The position numbers and the translations under genes are program-made. From NCBI GenBank assembly GCA_947247005.1, contig OX365954.1, positions 3,178,001 to 3,242,000 on the forward strand: a stretch of 64,000 nucleotides of DNA, given 5' to 3'. This DNA is from Spisula solida. Taxonomy: Eukaryota; Mollusca; Bivalvia; Venerida; Mactridae. This document shows positions 1 through 12,226 of the stretch, in pieces. The stretch's first letter is position 1. Each line of letters begins with the position of its first letter. The notes under the pieces are model-generated. The model saw nothing but the letters and a program-made list of their open reading frames with translations. It did no database searches and was not told the DNA's origin.

Positions 1-1889
1 ATGCCAAGGCCGATTTGGCCTAAAATCGACCTTGGCCTAGATATTATGCCCATAAGCATTGTCAGCAAGTTTTAAGATGATCGCATGAAAACTGTTAGCG
101 TAAGAGTACAGACAAAGCCAATTTCATACTTATTTGGTAATTAAAGGACCATAACCCAATAAGGCCTATGTCGATTTGGCCTATAATCAAACTTGGCCTA
201 GATATTATGCCCATAAGCATTGTTAGCAAGTTTGAAGATGATCAGATGAAAACTGTTAGCGTAAGAGTACAGACAAGGCCAAATTCATACTTATTTGGTT
301 ATTAAAGGACCATAACCCAATAAGCCCTAGTCCGATTTGGCCTATAATCAGACTTGGCCTAGATATTATGCCCATACGCATTGTCACCAAGTTTGAAGAT
401 GATCAGATGAAAACTGTTTGCACTAAAGAACAGACAAGGTAAATTTCACATTTATTTTGGTAATTATAGGACCATAACCCAATAAGGCCTAGGCCGATTT
501 GGCCTCAAATCGAACTCGGCCTGGATATTATGTCCATAAGCATTGTCAGCAAGTTTGAAGATGATCGCATGAAAACTGTTAGCGTAAGAGTACAGACAAA
601 GCCAATTTCATACTTATTTGGTAATTAAAGGACCATAACCCAATAAGCCCTAGGCCGATTTGGCCTATAATCAAACTTGGCCTAGATATTATGCCCATAC
701 CCATTGTCACCAAGTTTGAAGATGATCAAATGAAAACTGTTTGCACTAAAGAACAGACAAGGTAAATTTCACATTTATTTTGGTAATTATATGACCATAA
801 CCCAATAATGCCTAGGCCGATTTGGCCTAAAATCGACCTTGGCCTAGATATTATGCCCATAAGCATTGTCAGCAAGTTTTAAGATGATCGCATGAAAACT
901 GTTAGCGTAAGAGTACAGACAAAGCCAATTTCATACTTATTTGGTAATAAAAGGACCATAACCCAATAAGGCCTATGTCGATTTGGCCTATAATCAAACT
1001 TGGCCTAGATATTATGCCCATAAGCATTGTTAGCAAGTTTGAAGATGATCAGATGAAAACTGTTAGCGTAAGAGTACAGACAAGGCCAAATTCATACTTA
1101 TTTGGTTATTAAAGGACCATAACCCAATAAGCCCTAGGCCGATTTGGCCTATAATCAGACTTGGCCTAGATATTATGCCCATACGCATTGTCACCAAGTT
1201 TGAAGATGATCAGATGAAAACTGTTTGCACTAAAGAACAGACAAGGTAAATTTCACATTTATTTTGGTAATTATAGGACCATAACCCAATAAGGCCTAGG
1301 CCGATTTGGCCTCAAATCGAACTCGGCCTGGATATTATGCCCATAAGCATTGTCAGCAAATTTGAAGATGATCGCATGAAAACTGTTAGCGTAAGAGTAC
1401 AGACAAAGCCAATTTCATACTTATTTGGTAATTAAAGGACCATAACCCAATAAGGCCTAGGTCGATTTGGCCTATAATCAATCTTGGCCTAGATATTATG
1501 CCGATAAGCATTGTTAGCAAGTTTGAAGATGATCAGATGAAAACTGTTAGCGTAAGAGTACAGACAAGGCCAAATTCATACTTATTTGGTTATTAAAGGA
1601 CCATAACCCAATAAGGCCTAGGCCTATTTGGCCTATAATCGAACTTGGCCTTGATATTATGCCTATAAGCATTGTCAGCAAGTTTGAAGATGATCGGAAG
1701 AAAACTGTTAGCGTAAGAGTACAGACAAGGCCAATTTCATACTTATTTGGTTATTAAAGGACCATAACCCAATAAGGCCTAGGCCGATTTGGCCTATAAT
1801 CGAACTTGGCCTAGATATTATGTCCATAAGCATTGTCAGCAAGTTTGAAGATGATCGGATGAAAACTGTTTGCGCTAGAGTACAGACAA
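1..1889. repeat. 161-bp satellite array, ~11.7 units, partial 5-unit higher-order repeat
   Basis: The motif 'gatttggcc' recurs at 12, 173, 334, 496, 657, 819, 980, 1141, 1303, 1464, 1625 and 1786, so the period is 161-162 bp. Units 1-4 match units 6-9 better than their neighbours: shared private variants include 'gttttaagatgatcgc' in units 1 and 6 and 'ctcaaatcgaactcgg' in units 4 and 9. This gives an 807-bp higher-order period. Unit 10 onward breaks the register. The array abuts a GC-rich hairpin tail, so it is probably the tandem core of a pearl/Helitron-like element whose 5' end lies left of the window. Confidence 0.95.
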
Positions 1890-1975
1890 ATTACTGGACG
1901 CCGCCGCCCGCCCACACGCCCGCACGCCCGCCAAGGGTGTTCACATAATACGTCCCGTTTTCAACGGGCGTATAA
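1890..1975 (+). mobile_element. 3' tail of pearl-like element: CCCGC-rich tract and terminal hairpin
   Basis: The satellite stops and is followed by a C/G-rich tract built from 'cccgc' and 'acgcccg'. A hairpin then pairs 'cgtcccgtt' with 'aacgggcg' around a 3-nt loop at 1951-1970, followed by 'tataaaaa'. Tandem core, short GC-rich tract and closing hairpin before TATA is the order seen in the other pearl-like elements of this window. Confidence 0.7.
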
Positions 1976-2294
1976 AAAGGGTAGAGGTAAAAACCGGACG
2001 TTGACTGAATCGGTGCTTACCTTGGTCAGAATCAACCAACAGTGACATTAGCGGAACAATATCAGATATTGCAGAGTTGGTTACGGTACAAAACAATAGA
2101 TATTGACTGGACAATTCAATATGCATAAAATAAGAGTATAATATAAAGTAAGGGAAAATAATTGATCAACAGTGTTCAAAACCTTAATGAGATAAGACAC
2201 GCATGAAGGTGACTTTGTACGTCATTTCTGAGCTGCCCCGCGATTCATAACCATACCCTGTTACCAGACGCTGTATTTACGTTATTTATGATTA
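1976..2294. other. unassigned spacer
   Basis: No convincing coding frame, RNA gene or repeat was recognised between the satellite tail and the mariner terminal repeat. Confidence 0.5.
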
Positions 2295-2533
2295 CGAGGG
2301 TTGTCCCAGTAAATCGTAGACTTTGCTTATTAACAAAAAAGTATTTAACGCTTTAGCCTTAAATTTTTACAGACATTAAATAAATATGTTATGAATGTGT
2401 ATACATAATTTCATCAAAATACATTTAACAATTAAAAAAATATTAACATTATAACAACATATGGTACGTATTTGCGGCGCACACCGACGTAACGTCAGTA
2501 ATGTAATTACTTCATTGCACGGATCAGTTTATT

Positions 2534-2702
2534 CTACTCCCCGTTGTGAGCGATACACTAATGATGTCTTTTAACCCACTTTTGATACACCTCCTTAAAC
2601 CATTCACAGTTTAATGAGCCATTGAACTTTTGTATCGCACACATGATTTCTGCTCGATCTTAAAAACGCAAACCCCGTAAATACGCCTTGAACTTCGCTA
2701 TC
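2534..2702 (-). pseudogene. mariner transposase C-terminal remnant
   Basis: Read on the minus strand, one frame gives a run including NGSLNCEWFKEVYQKWVKRH, a stop, then CIAHNGE. This fits the end of mariner transposases, where a W-x5-F/Y-x-x-W-x-x-R segment precedes C-I-x-x-x-G-E-Y/D. Stops occur after 'LRGLRF', after 'KRHH' and after 'NGE', so it is decayed. It lies in the correct order and strand with the N-terminal fragment at 7741-8013 and inside the same terminal repeats, which supports one split gene. The family call is from motif recall, not an alignment. Confidence 0.65.
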
Positions 2703-3515
2703 TATGACGTTCTGTACAGTCTTAACATTCCCTAGATCTTTAAATTGATATGTTGACCAATGTCACGAAGGTGAAGGTCATTACAAGGTGAAAGTTCAAG
2801 ACAATTATTCCAGTCACATTTTTATGTTGTTAAAAGTGCAATAGCTTTGGGGTTTTTTGCTTCAGCGAGGAGTATTTCCTCCAATCATGTGTTGATTTTG
2901 TTTATTTATGTAGGCAGATGTTTGAAGTTTAATACTAGAGAGGGTGGATAGCTGAAATAAAGTCAGTTACCATGGAAACCAAGATGGCGGCCAATATTAC
3001 AGCTCATAACTAGTCCAAATTTCATAGTCCGGGCCGAAACCCCGAAAAATTGATCTAACCCTTTCATTGTTTTTTCTTTAATGATTTCAGTAGACAAGAC
3101 CGTTAAAATGGAATTTCTGACGGGTGCCATTTTGTCACCACTGAGAATTTTGAGAAAAATTCGGTAAAACGTTCCAAAATATAAACGAAACTGCGAATTT
3201 CTGGAATCGGTGATCTACAATGTCATTTTCAATCATATTTTGTAATAAATCACACTAAAATGTAATTATCAAGTTTCAGTTGAAGACTGTAAAATTTTAG
3301 TGTCTTGTATTTATGGAAAAGGAGTTATTTTTGGGGTTAAAACATTAAAAACTGCACATAAAAATGCGAATTTTTGGAATAAGTCGTCTATAACGTCATT
3401 GACCATTTAATTTGATAAATAATCGCTGTGATAGTTTCATAGTGACTTGCGATTAAGATATTAAGCATCTTAAGCTAGATATTTTTTGGGTAAAACATCG
3501 AAAATTGTAGTTTTT

Positions 3516-6294
3516 GGAATCGGTAGACTATGCTCAATGACATCGATCATTTTATTTGGTGATTTAATATGTCAATGTAAATGGTATAAACTATAAATAA
3601 CCCTGCAGTTTAGATATCAAACATCCTAAGAGTTTGTGCAAAATGAGACTATTTGGGATATAACTAAAAATATATACATGTTTTGAGTTGGTTAAAGCAA
3701 TAACAGTACCAGGCAGAAGTTTGTATCATAAACAACTTGGAATACACCTTGTATACCAGGTAGTGTATTGTCACCCTTATATTCATGTAGAACCAGGAAT
3801 ACCTTCCATATCAGTGTTAGGTACCATAAAGAGTACAATATCGCTCTCCCATGCAGTGTTTAATATCTTAATAGTCTGGAATAACAATAGCAGTCCCTAT
3901 AAAACAAGGGATAACTCAGTCAGGTAGAATCAGAACGTCCCCATAGATCCAGGCATATCTGTTTCCAGCAGTACAGTATAAGGTTACCCATACGGTCACA
4001 TCCCTGGCATTATTGTAGGCAACGGCTATTTATAGAATTGTTTGTCTTGTCGAGTACTAGTGGGTTATACATAGCAATGGCACTACCCTAGGATGTACAC
4101 CCACAGAGCAACAACGAGTAGTTGCAAACTGTGTTGGGTACCATATAAAGCCAGGAATGGCTGTTTCAGGCCACGCATGTGACAAAATGGAGCAATGAAT
4201 AGTTACTCCATTACTTGTTTGATACACTTTAGATTTAAAGATGGCTGAATCCAGCAGTATTATGTATTAAGTGAATTCAGGAATGATTCTGTCAGGCATT
4301 TATTAACAAGGGAAGACTTTAAAAGTAATTTAGAATCAATCACCGTTTACAGCAGCATTAGGGTACCAATGTATGTCATACATAGCTTACAGTGATTGCT
4401 CGCCTATAGAGCTAAGCAAGGATATGTTACATATATTACATAGAACAAGAAGGGCAGTCAGGACTGTGCATTGTTGAGTACCATATAAAGTCAGTTTTTG
4501 ATATCTATCTAAAGCCTATGTTTCACTGAACATGTTTTTTCTCGGCGATGTACTCTCGATGGACATTAATGAGCTTCGCGAGGCAACTGAACCGGTTTCT
4601 CGTGGTCTAGGTGTAGCATTGGGGAAGTCATGGGACAATTTGTGATATCGGGAGGGTTCGTGATCAATCTTGAGAAATCGGGATATCTTCTCGACGTTAT
4701 GCGTCTGTCCCACTGCCTGGGGCATGTACTCCTGATGGTAATTTGGTGCTTCGAAAGGCGTCGGGAACATGTTCCCTGATGTCTCAGGGAAGCTCCCCAC
4801 TTAAGTGTCAGGAACCTTAGACAACATTTTGGTGTCTCATTCGAGGTCTCGAGAGTTATTTCCCGAATGTTCGCTAATACTTATCGGGGATGATTCGTGT
4901 GGTACCAGTAGGCATCATGAGAACTTGATTGATTGAACACATTGGTCCTACTGCCAAGGGAAAGTACTCCCGAAATTAATCGGGAGTTTGGGGCGTCGGA
5001 GAAAGGTTGAATGTGCAAAATCACCGGCGGCCATCACGAGAAACTATATGTAATTCTTCCTCGTGGATGAGGAATTCCTCAGTGGGACATAGGCTTTATC
5101 GAGCAATATAAATTATAGCGAAAAATGCATGTGCCAGAAAGTGTCAGGTGGCAAATGAGGTTCAGTGAATATTTTATTAGTTCGATTTTGAAGCAGATTC
5201 TTAATAATAATATTTAATCTCACTCAGGGCCAAATACTTGGTGTTTCCGTCACTCCAAGGGTATGAGAGAGAAACTAGTAAGGGGCTTACTAGTTGCATT
5301 TTGATTCGTTTTTGGTATGACCCGGTCTGGCAGATCGAACCAGGTTCACTCCGCACTCGAAGCGGCCGCTCAACCGCTAGACCATCGAGGTATGACTGTT
5401 CTAAGCAGTACATAGTATCTATAGCGCATGGAACGACTGTGTTATGCATTGCTAGGTATTATATAAAGCCAGGAATAGGAAAGACAATTTTAGGTACCAC
5501 AATCGGTGTCGAAATTGCTGTGTCTGGCAGTGAAAGGTATGTACTCATAGGACATTGAATGGTTGGTCTCATTGGTAGTGTTCGTACCATACAGGGCCTA
5601 GCAAGTTTGTTCTCAGGGGTTGAACACGTACATTTGCAGTACAACATTTCTGTGTCCCAAATAGCATGCACATTTATAGTGTTCCGAGTACCCGGGTAGT
5701 CGATCGGAAGAATGACCGAGTAACCGAGTACCGATTTTAGTACTCGTTGTCATCTCTAGTTCCACTAGCTTCTGAATCACATGGAATCCCAATTACTCAA
5801 AGGCCACATATGTGATGCCTGTATTTGGTTCTAATAGGTACTTTATATCGCTGGCTTATAATTAGATGATCGTATGTACAAAATCAATATTCGGAGAAAA
5901 CATGACAAAACTGTCAGAAAATTACTCTTTACTTTGGGAAAAACAAGCTTTTTGAACTTTTCGTGAAAATAGGCTCATAAGAAGCGCATTGAGATGCAGA
6001 TGTCAAATGTGCATGATTCTTATAAGGTCGGCCTCCTAATTCTAAGCCAGCGATATGATCAAAATATAAGACCGGAATGGCTTTATGTTTATATTCAAAA
6101 CGCCACACTTTATTTAGTGATGTTGACCCCCAATATATCGCATTTAGCTCAACGCATGGTATTAGATAAAGGATAACTTGAACTACTGATGCTATGGCAA
6201 TATTTTAGTCTTACAGTAATTACTACCAAGTAAAATTATTTATGAGAGTGTAGTAGATCGATTCACAAAAAAAGCTAACCTTTCATTTCAATTT
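3516..6294. repeat. core of the foldback element: degenerate dispersed repeats, no gene
   Basis: Near 4130-4165, 4478-4495, 5455-5475 and 5585-5600 the sequence returns to variants of 'gtaccatataaagccagg' followed by unrelated spacer, suggesting a long-period decayed tandem repeat. The block 5870-6070 is an inverted diverged relative of 57815-58030. Open frames here are short and look like chance. Confidence 0.45.
5319..5390 (-). other. tRNA-like sequence (SINE head or tRNA pseudogene)
   Basis: On the minus strand 'tggtctagcggttgagcg' resembles a pol III A box and D arm, and 'ggttcgatctg' resembles a B box, spaced as in tRNA within about 72 nt. The acceptor ends do not pair well, so it is not a functional tRNA. 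A tRNA-derived SINE head is the likeliest reading. Confidence 0.6.
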
Positions 6295-7546
6295 TGAATG
6301 TTTTATCCTAAAATAACAGATACCCCGAACATATCACATTTTTTTACCATAGCCTAGCTGAAGATGTTTGATATCTTAATCGCAAGTCACTATGAAGCTA
6401 TCACAGTGATTATTTATCAAATTAAATGGCTAATGACGTTATAGACTACTTATTCCGAAAATTCACACTTTTAGATGCAGTTTTTAATGTTTTAACCCAA
6501 AAATAACCCCTTTTGCATAAATACACAACACTAAAAATTTACAGTCTTCAACTGAAACTTAATAATTACATTTTAGTGTGATTTATTACGAAGTATGATG
6601 GAAAACGGCATTACAGTTCACTGATTCCAGAAATTCGCAATTTCGTTTATATTTTGGAACGTTTTACCCCAATTTTCTTAAAATTCTCAATGGTGACAAA
6701 ATGTCACCCATCAGAAATTCCATTGCAACGGTCTTGTCTACTGAAATTATTAAAGAAAAAACAATGAAAGGTTAGATCAATTTTGTGGATTTTCGGCCAG
6801 GACTATGAAATTTGGACTGGTTATGAGCTGTAATATTGGCCGCCATCTTGGTTTCCATGGTAACTGACTTTATTTCAGCTATTCACCATCTCTAGTATTA
6901 AACTACAAACACCTGCTTACATAAATAAACAAAAAAACACATGATTTGAGGAAATACTCATCGCTGAAGCAAAAGAAACCAAAGCTATTGCACTTTTAAC
7001 AACATAAAAATGTGACTGGAACAATTGTCTTGAACTTTCACCTTGTAATGACCTTCACCTTCGTGACATTGGTCAACATATCAAATCGAATGCTGAGCCA
7101 GGTATCATTGTGTAATAAGGTTGCACAGATGAAGTAGTATGTATGCACATTTTGCTATTTTACACTTGGTGAAGCAAATGCAATGCATACAGTTTTGTCA
7201 TGATTATCAAAATATATGGACAATTTCAATTGGGGTGGGGTTACGAAATTCCTCCTTATTTCATTATTATTCGCCATGTCAACACGAAATAAATTTTATT
7301 GTAAGTGCAACTGATAACAGGCGATGTTGAAATAAATTAATGAAGTATATGGACAAAATTGCGCATATGAATGATAACTATTTGGGTATAAACACATTTT
7401 TTACCCATTTTTAGGTCTTTTGACCTCTAAATGACTTTGACCTTGACATTAAATGACCTTGACCCACATATCATTTCTGAGCTCTATACCGGTACTTTAA
7501 ATATTACGCATAATAAAATTGATATGTGTTTGTACATACTAGTTAG

Positions 7547-7690
7547 AAAGGTTAGATTAAGACGGAGTGTGTACTAAAAAATTGGCGGGAAGTTTTGACG
7601 CCATCATGGTTTCCATGGTAACCTACAGGATCTCAGCTGTCCACCCTCGCTAAAATTAAACTTCAAGCATCCCTCTACACGAATAAACTG
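7547..7690. repeat. third, diverged copy of the foldback arm
   Basis: The order 'aaaggttagat', 'gccatcatggtttccatggt', 'agctgtccaccctcgct' and 'taaacttcaa' follows the right arm at 6767-6905 in the same orientation but much diverged. It lies between the foldback element and the mariner N-terminal fragment. Confidence 0.6.
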
Positions 7691-7740
7691 AGAAACGCTC
7701 TGGACCTTTTTTTCACACTAAAAACTCTAGATGCTAGACT

Positions 7741-8013
7741 ATATGGCGTTCTTCCTCGAGGCAATGTATCAGTCCATCCATCACTAAACCTGCCATGCCA
7801 CTTGTACACAAGTGCCCTAGACTCACCACGATATCTCTCAGTACTTTTAAGCTTCTTGAAAGTGTCTATTGGTGTCATTTCCGTCTGTACACAAAACTCA
7901 ATAGCCGTTCTGCGGGCCTTGCTCTCCCCTAACGTCGCCATTTTGAGCATATTTCGAATTTCAGTGATGAATTTCAAAAGTGCGTGGTTCGCGTGCAAAT
8001 GACGTTTATTCAT
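7741..8013 (-). pseudogene. mariner transposase N-terminal fragment (HTH)
   Basis: The minus-strand frame from the ATG at 8011-8013 contains RRTAIEFCVQTEMTPIDTFK, then a short stretch, then ALVYKWHGRFSDG. This fits the first helix-turn-helix of mariner transposases (HTH_48-type), which reads FC-x-x-x-x-x-T-P-x-x-T/A-x-x-x-L-K and closes with V-F/Y-x-W-H-x-R-F-x-D/S-G. The frame runs into non-homologous sequence before 7741 and stops at 7675. The catalytic D-D-D region is absent, replaced by the insertion. It would bind the terminal repeat at 8300-8330, 290 bp upstream. Confidence 0.75.
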
Positions 8014-8330
8014 CGAAATTTGACGTGATAATAACGTACAAAAAAGCAGACGTGAAATATACGCGCCAAATTAAAAAACAAATTCAAAATAGCATGTTAA
8101 CTACATCGACATTCAATAAATAACGGCACGTTTAACGGGTTGCGCCGCCCACGCTTACATGGGGTGCGACAATCACTGATTATATAAGTTAAGTACATAT
8201 AATTTTAATTTTCATGCATGATTTTTATAAAAATATAATTAATCAAGGTAATTGTCAAATATAATATGGTTATGTGACGTCAAATAAAAATATTATCAAC
8301 AAAGTCTACGATTTACTGGGGCAACCCTCG

Positions 8331-8826
8331 TATATCCAAATGAAATTTGGTAAACTTGTGAAATAAGTACCAATATTACATGGTGCTGAGATTTGTAACT
8401 GTAAGTATAAAGGTTTTTAAAACAGAGCAAAAGTCCACGTAATTCTGGATCACCCCTCGTACCTGAACAAAATTACTATTAAGATTTCACATATAATTTT
8501 CCAGTGATTATGCCCGTTGTTCATGAACAGTCTGTCAGATGATCAACAACTTCAAAACTCCACCAGAGACATTAAAATCAATTATAATACATGATATAAA
8601 ACAATATTTTCAGGGAGAAGGACCTCCTGAACACCCTTCCGTACCAACCCACTTAACTTAGACATTAATGCTTTAACAACAGCTTCCAATTTATAAGGAT
8701 TTTAAAAATACTTTATTTATATCTGAAGTAGGGTGTCAACCAATGTATCATTCCAGTGAAATAGTTATGAAATCAAAACAGGAATTTTAGAGAAAAACAC
8801 TTTTTAAAGTTTTGCATACATATAAC
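8331..8826. other. unassigned spacer with a solo mariner-type terminal repeat
   Basis: Nothing coding is seen. At 8434-8460 the sequence 'aattctggatcacccctcg' followed by TA resembles the right end of the mariner-like element at 30636-31650 ('gcgatcacccctcg'-TA). No matching left end was found nearby. Confidence 0.45.
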
Positions 8827-9262
8827 TGAGCCAGTCTCCAGGAAAACTGCTATTTTGAAAAAAATATTGATTTTGAGATTTCCCGTATCCTTACAGGACC
8901 ATGTTAATGAAACAAAATGCAAATGAAATTTTGTAAATATGGTATCTTGAGTTTTAAGAAGGTTACAGCTGTTTTTGTACAGTCCCTATTTGGTGCATTT
9001 TGTGTGAGGTCGCAAACGTCATTGAAACGTTAGTCAACGTTACTGCAATGATAATTTCATAATTACATCATTTGATCAATTCTTGACGTAAACTGTTAAA
9101 AATAGCATCATGTTTTAGAATTATGTTTTAATTTGTTCAAATATACATCAAAATCAAAATGGTTTGGATTCCGAGAAAGGCTAATACTGCTTTATACAAC
9201 AAACTACTATTTTTTCTCAATCAGAGTACTTTTCCGGAATTGATCACCATAGCAATGAGGTA

Positions 9263-9962
9263 CAGTCTAACTTGTATTAAGCGACCACCATTGGGAAGGT
9301 CTGAAAACGGTCGCTTAACGGAATGGTCGTTTAACACAAGTGTTAGAAACAATGAGTGTAATTATTAACGAATTTCCGATTTAAGGCTGTCCGAATACCA
9401 TTCAACTTCAATTGATAAACATTAGTGTGTAAATAAGTTTTATGATGATTCTATATTTGTATACATTGTCATAATAAACATTTTAATTGATCATTTATAT
9501 AAATTTACTCATAAATGACATTTAATTTAAGTCAGCTTTGCTTGCACTGTCGACGAACAAAACGGAAAAGATCGTGTTTTTACCCCAATCCAAATGGACA
9601 GTGACAACAAGCTGAATGCAGAAAATGATGTAACAATTAATCTGTAATAATGTGTGTAATCAGATTAAAAAGCATCTGTATGACATGCCCTACGGACACA
9701 ATGGAGATTATCAAGGCTGTTAATTGGGGTCCGATTAACAATAGACTAACTCTGAAGTGTGAACAAACAATGCTTCATGACGAGGTACAATGTAATTAAC
9801 AAACTGTCAATTATAGTGCTTAAATAGTGGTCATTGGTCGCGTTAGACAAAAGTCGCTTAATACAATAGGAAAATAGAACAAAAACGATCGGGAGGAATT
9901 TAAACCGGTCGTTAAAGACAAAGGTCGCTTAATACGCGTGGTCGCTAGTACAAGTTAGACTG
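9263..9962. mobile_element. 700-bp TA-flanked inverted-repeat element
   Basis: It begins 'cagtctaacttgtattaagc' with 'gaccac' following and ends with the inverse ('gtggtcgctagtacaag', then 'ttagactg'). TA lies outside both ends (9261-9262 and 9963-9964). Subterminal 'ggtcgcttaa' repeats occur at both sides. It has no coding capacity, so it is a non-autonomous element. Confidence 0.75.
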
Positions 9963-10003
9963 TATGTGATTTTGATATAATTCATAAGAAATTTAAAGCT
10001 AAG

Positions 10004-11032
10004 ATATAGTATGTAGGGTGTCCCAGAATAGCGTATAATTCTTGCTTTATTTAGTCCAGCATGATGGCACAGCTTGAAATTTGGCATGTGCATTTCTACA
10101 ACTATTCCACATATATTTGAGGCATTTCTTTTATATCAGCATATGTTACATATGATAAATAGAAGAATTTATTACCCATGGTAACGGTATGTGCGTCAGC
10201 AGAAACAATGAATTCAAATATTTAATTGCAATAATACTTAAGTACTATTTGCCACATCCAGACAAAAGTATATAAGCGTAATTGACATGTTTTGGCTAGT
10301 TGCTGTGTGAAGTTTCATGGTAATGACGTCGTGTATGGGGAATTTATGACGTAATATAACAACGTTGTTAAGATCAGAGTAGAAAACAATACGTCGTCAG
10401 AACAACGTTTTCGAGCGATCGTGGTTTTCTAAGCATTGCACTATACCGTGAGTAGCGTAGTATAACACCAGGACAGAAGATTAATGAGGTGGAATCAACT
10501 GCACAATACAGCAGCGTTATTAGGTAGCTGTTTTTAATTGGTACAGTCGCTTTGTTTGACACAGTAGGACAGGGGAACGAAGTAGAGCAGACCGACCGAG
10601 CTGAGTAAAACCTTACTTCAGATTGTTTCCAACACAATCCGCACAAATCGTCAACTCAAGTTGTCAATTTTAAAAAGCTGTTTATGGAATTATGATAGTA
10701 TGTAAAGAAATAAATTCTCAAATGGTTCATTTCAACATCGGCATATAATATTAAAAGTGTGTAGCTCACGAAGGGAAGTACTTTGGCGAACTGTGATAGC
10801 ATGACGTCGTAGGCGAGTGTTGACGTTGCCGTTCTCTGGCGCGCCCTACTTCACATGGCATTCGTAAAATGTACACAATTTGTAGTTTTTTAGATAATAT
10901 GTAATGAAATTTTGCTAGTTTGTCAAGAAATAAATTCTCTAGAGGTTTATTACAATTTCGACATACAATACTTGATAGTTGCCATGATATACCGTGATTA
11001 TACACTATTCTGGGACAACCCACATACTATAT
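10004..11032. mobile_element. ~1.0-kb mariner/IS630-like inverted-repeat element
   Basis: The left end 'tagggtgtcccagaatagcg' and the right end (inverse 'gggttgtcccagaatagtg') match, and the similarity continues outward through 'atatagtatgt' on both sides, making the exact border and TA duplication ambiguous. No frame could be matched confidently to a transposase, though the length would suit a decayed one. Confidence 0.65.
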
Positions 11033-11159
11033 TGGTAAATTACTTAAAGTAGAATCAATAGATATTTATTTTTTCTCATTTTAGAGCTTTATATAAACAT
11101 TGTTACATAATAGTAATTACATAATGTCAAAATAGCAGGTTTTCCTGGAGACTGGCTCA

Positions 11160-12107
11160 ATTATATAAGCCATACAGAAAGATAAGTTCCGCCCTAGCCG
11201 CCATGTTGTTTATCAACTAGAAACTTGGAAATCTGCAGAGAGTCACAAAAGAGACATTCTAGTGGAATAATTTTGAAATTCAGTAATTTCTGAGAAAAAG
11301 CTTTTCAAAGTTTTCTATATTATGTAGCCAAATTATATAGAAAATAATCTCATCTAATGGTTGTCATGTGCCTTAAGTTATCAACCAAGAAAGTATGAAT
11401 TTAGTACAGAGGAACATTTATGTGAAAAAAAGTCATAGCTTATCAAAGAAATTATGTCAATGGGGCTATCAAGTATAAACATGGGTTTACTTTAAGGGGC
11501 CTCATATTTCCTGAAATTTCTTATAGTAAACAAGCATTTTTCTGCAAGTGGGAATTTGATGTCTGGGTGGAAATAATTAATTCTGCTAGCTTTTTCCGCT
11601 TGTTTGGGATGGTAAAATGAATGAATAAATAACTAAGAATGTCAGGGTATTTGTCTTTCTTGTTATTTCAATTTATGATGCATAAAGCCAACAGCATTCA
11701 ATGTCATTGTTTGGACTTGACACTGCCAATCTTTCGGACGAACCATTTTCAGATATTGAATTTGCATGATGTATGTTCGTTTTCACATATAAACATGTGG
11801 CATAGAATGTTTGTTCTAAAGTTCTTTGAAGTTTTGACACACACTTGGCTGTCTTCTCCAGAATGGTTTCTGTCGGGGATAATTCGATTACATGTAGATC
11901 TGGAATTATACCTTATGTAGAAATTGTTGGGACAATAAGAAAATATTAATGGGAATATATTGTCATGTTGTTGATAAAGTATATAATGAGAAAGGAGTGT
12001 ACCAGACGTGGGACCAGAATCAACACACCTTGGTATACTATAGTCTGGCCAACTGAGCTGGCTGAGCACCTGTCATGAGTCAATCTACACTGTTCTTCAG
12101 ACACCAT
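11160..12107. other. unassigned spacer
   Basis: AT-rich sequence with no gene, RNA or repeat that could be supported. Confidence 0.5.
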
Positions 12108-12226
12108 CAACATGGTCAGCGGCCATGTTTGACCATGTTCAATGACAATGTTTGACCATGTTAGCTGACTGTGGTGCCAATTAACACAGGGCAGTCAACC
12201 ATGTTTAACCATGGTCAAAAATAAAA
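12108..12226. repeat. 'gaccatggtc' palindromic repeat block, left copy
   Basis: Repeated 'caatgtttgaccatgtt' units end in 'ggtgccaattaacacaggg' followed by 'cagtcaaccatg'. The same block recurs directly at 16738-16853 on the other side of the pearl-like element. The 'gaccatggtc' core is a perfect palindrome. Confidence 0.75.

Larger units (their letters stand above)
2741..7087. mobile_element. foldback element with ~0.78-kb inverted arms
   Basis: The left arm (about 2741-3515) reappears inverted at about 6295-7087. Shared blocks include 'gttaccatggaaaccaagat', 'gctgtaatattggccgccat' (right arm, reverse complement in the left), and 'ataaataatcgctgtgatag' against its diverged partner. Arms are roughly 85-90% alike by eye. 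The core (about 3516-6294) has no recognised gene and contains a recurring 'ggtaccatataaagccagga' motif in several decayed forms. The insertion sits inside a mariner transposase gene. Confidence 0.8.
2295..8330 (-). mobile_element. composite mariner-type DNA transposon split by a foldback insertion
   Basis: The ends are near-perfect inverted repeats of about 31 bp starting 'cgagggttg(t/c)cccag' and continuing 'taaatcgtagactttg'. TA sits directly outside both (2293-2294 and 8331-8332), the mariner target site. Transposase relics on the minus strand lie at both ends, the C-terminal part at 2534-2702 and the N-terminal part at 7741-8013. The middle is replaced by about 4.3 kb of inverted-repeat DNA (2741-7087). 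The transposase is decayed and lacks its catalytic centre, so the element is dead unless its ends are mobilised in trans. Confidence 0.85.
8827..11159. mobile_element. inverted-repeat DNA element, 'TGAGCCAGTCTCCAGG' ends
   Basis: The left end 'tgagccagtctccaggaaaa' and the inverted right end ('cctggagactggctca') match over about 32 bp. The first ~300 bp inward (8827-9130) is found again at 45137-45440, so this is a dispersed family. No clear target duplication was seen. Two further inverted-repeat elements lie inside (9263-9962 and 10004-11032). No transposase was recognised. Confidence 0.6.

Noticed and set aside
10374..11023. Transposase inside the 10004-11032 element
   Set aside because: Some phrases look faintly like IS630/Tc1 helix-turn-helix sequence, but I could not place any catalytic or HTH motif.
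8827..11159. Exact target duplication for this element
   Set aside because: Flanks 'catataac' and 'attatata' are similar but not identical, so no duplication is claimed.
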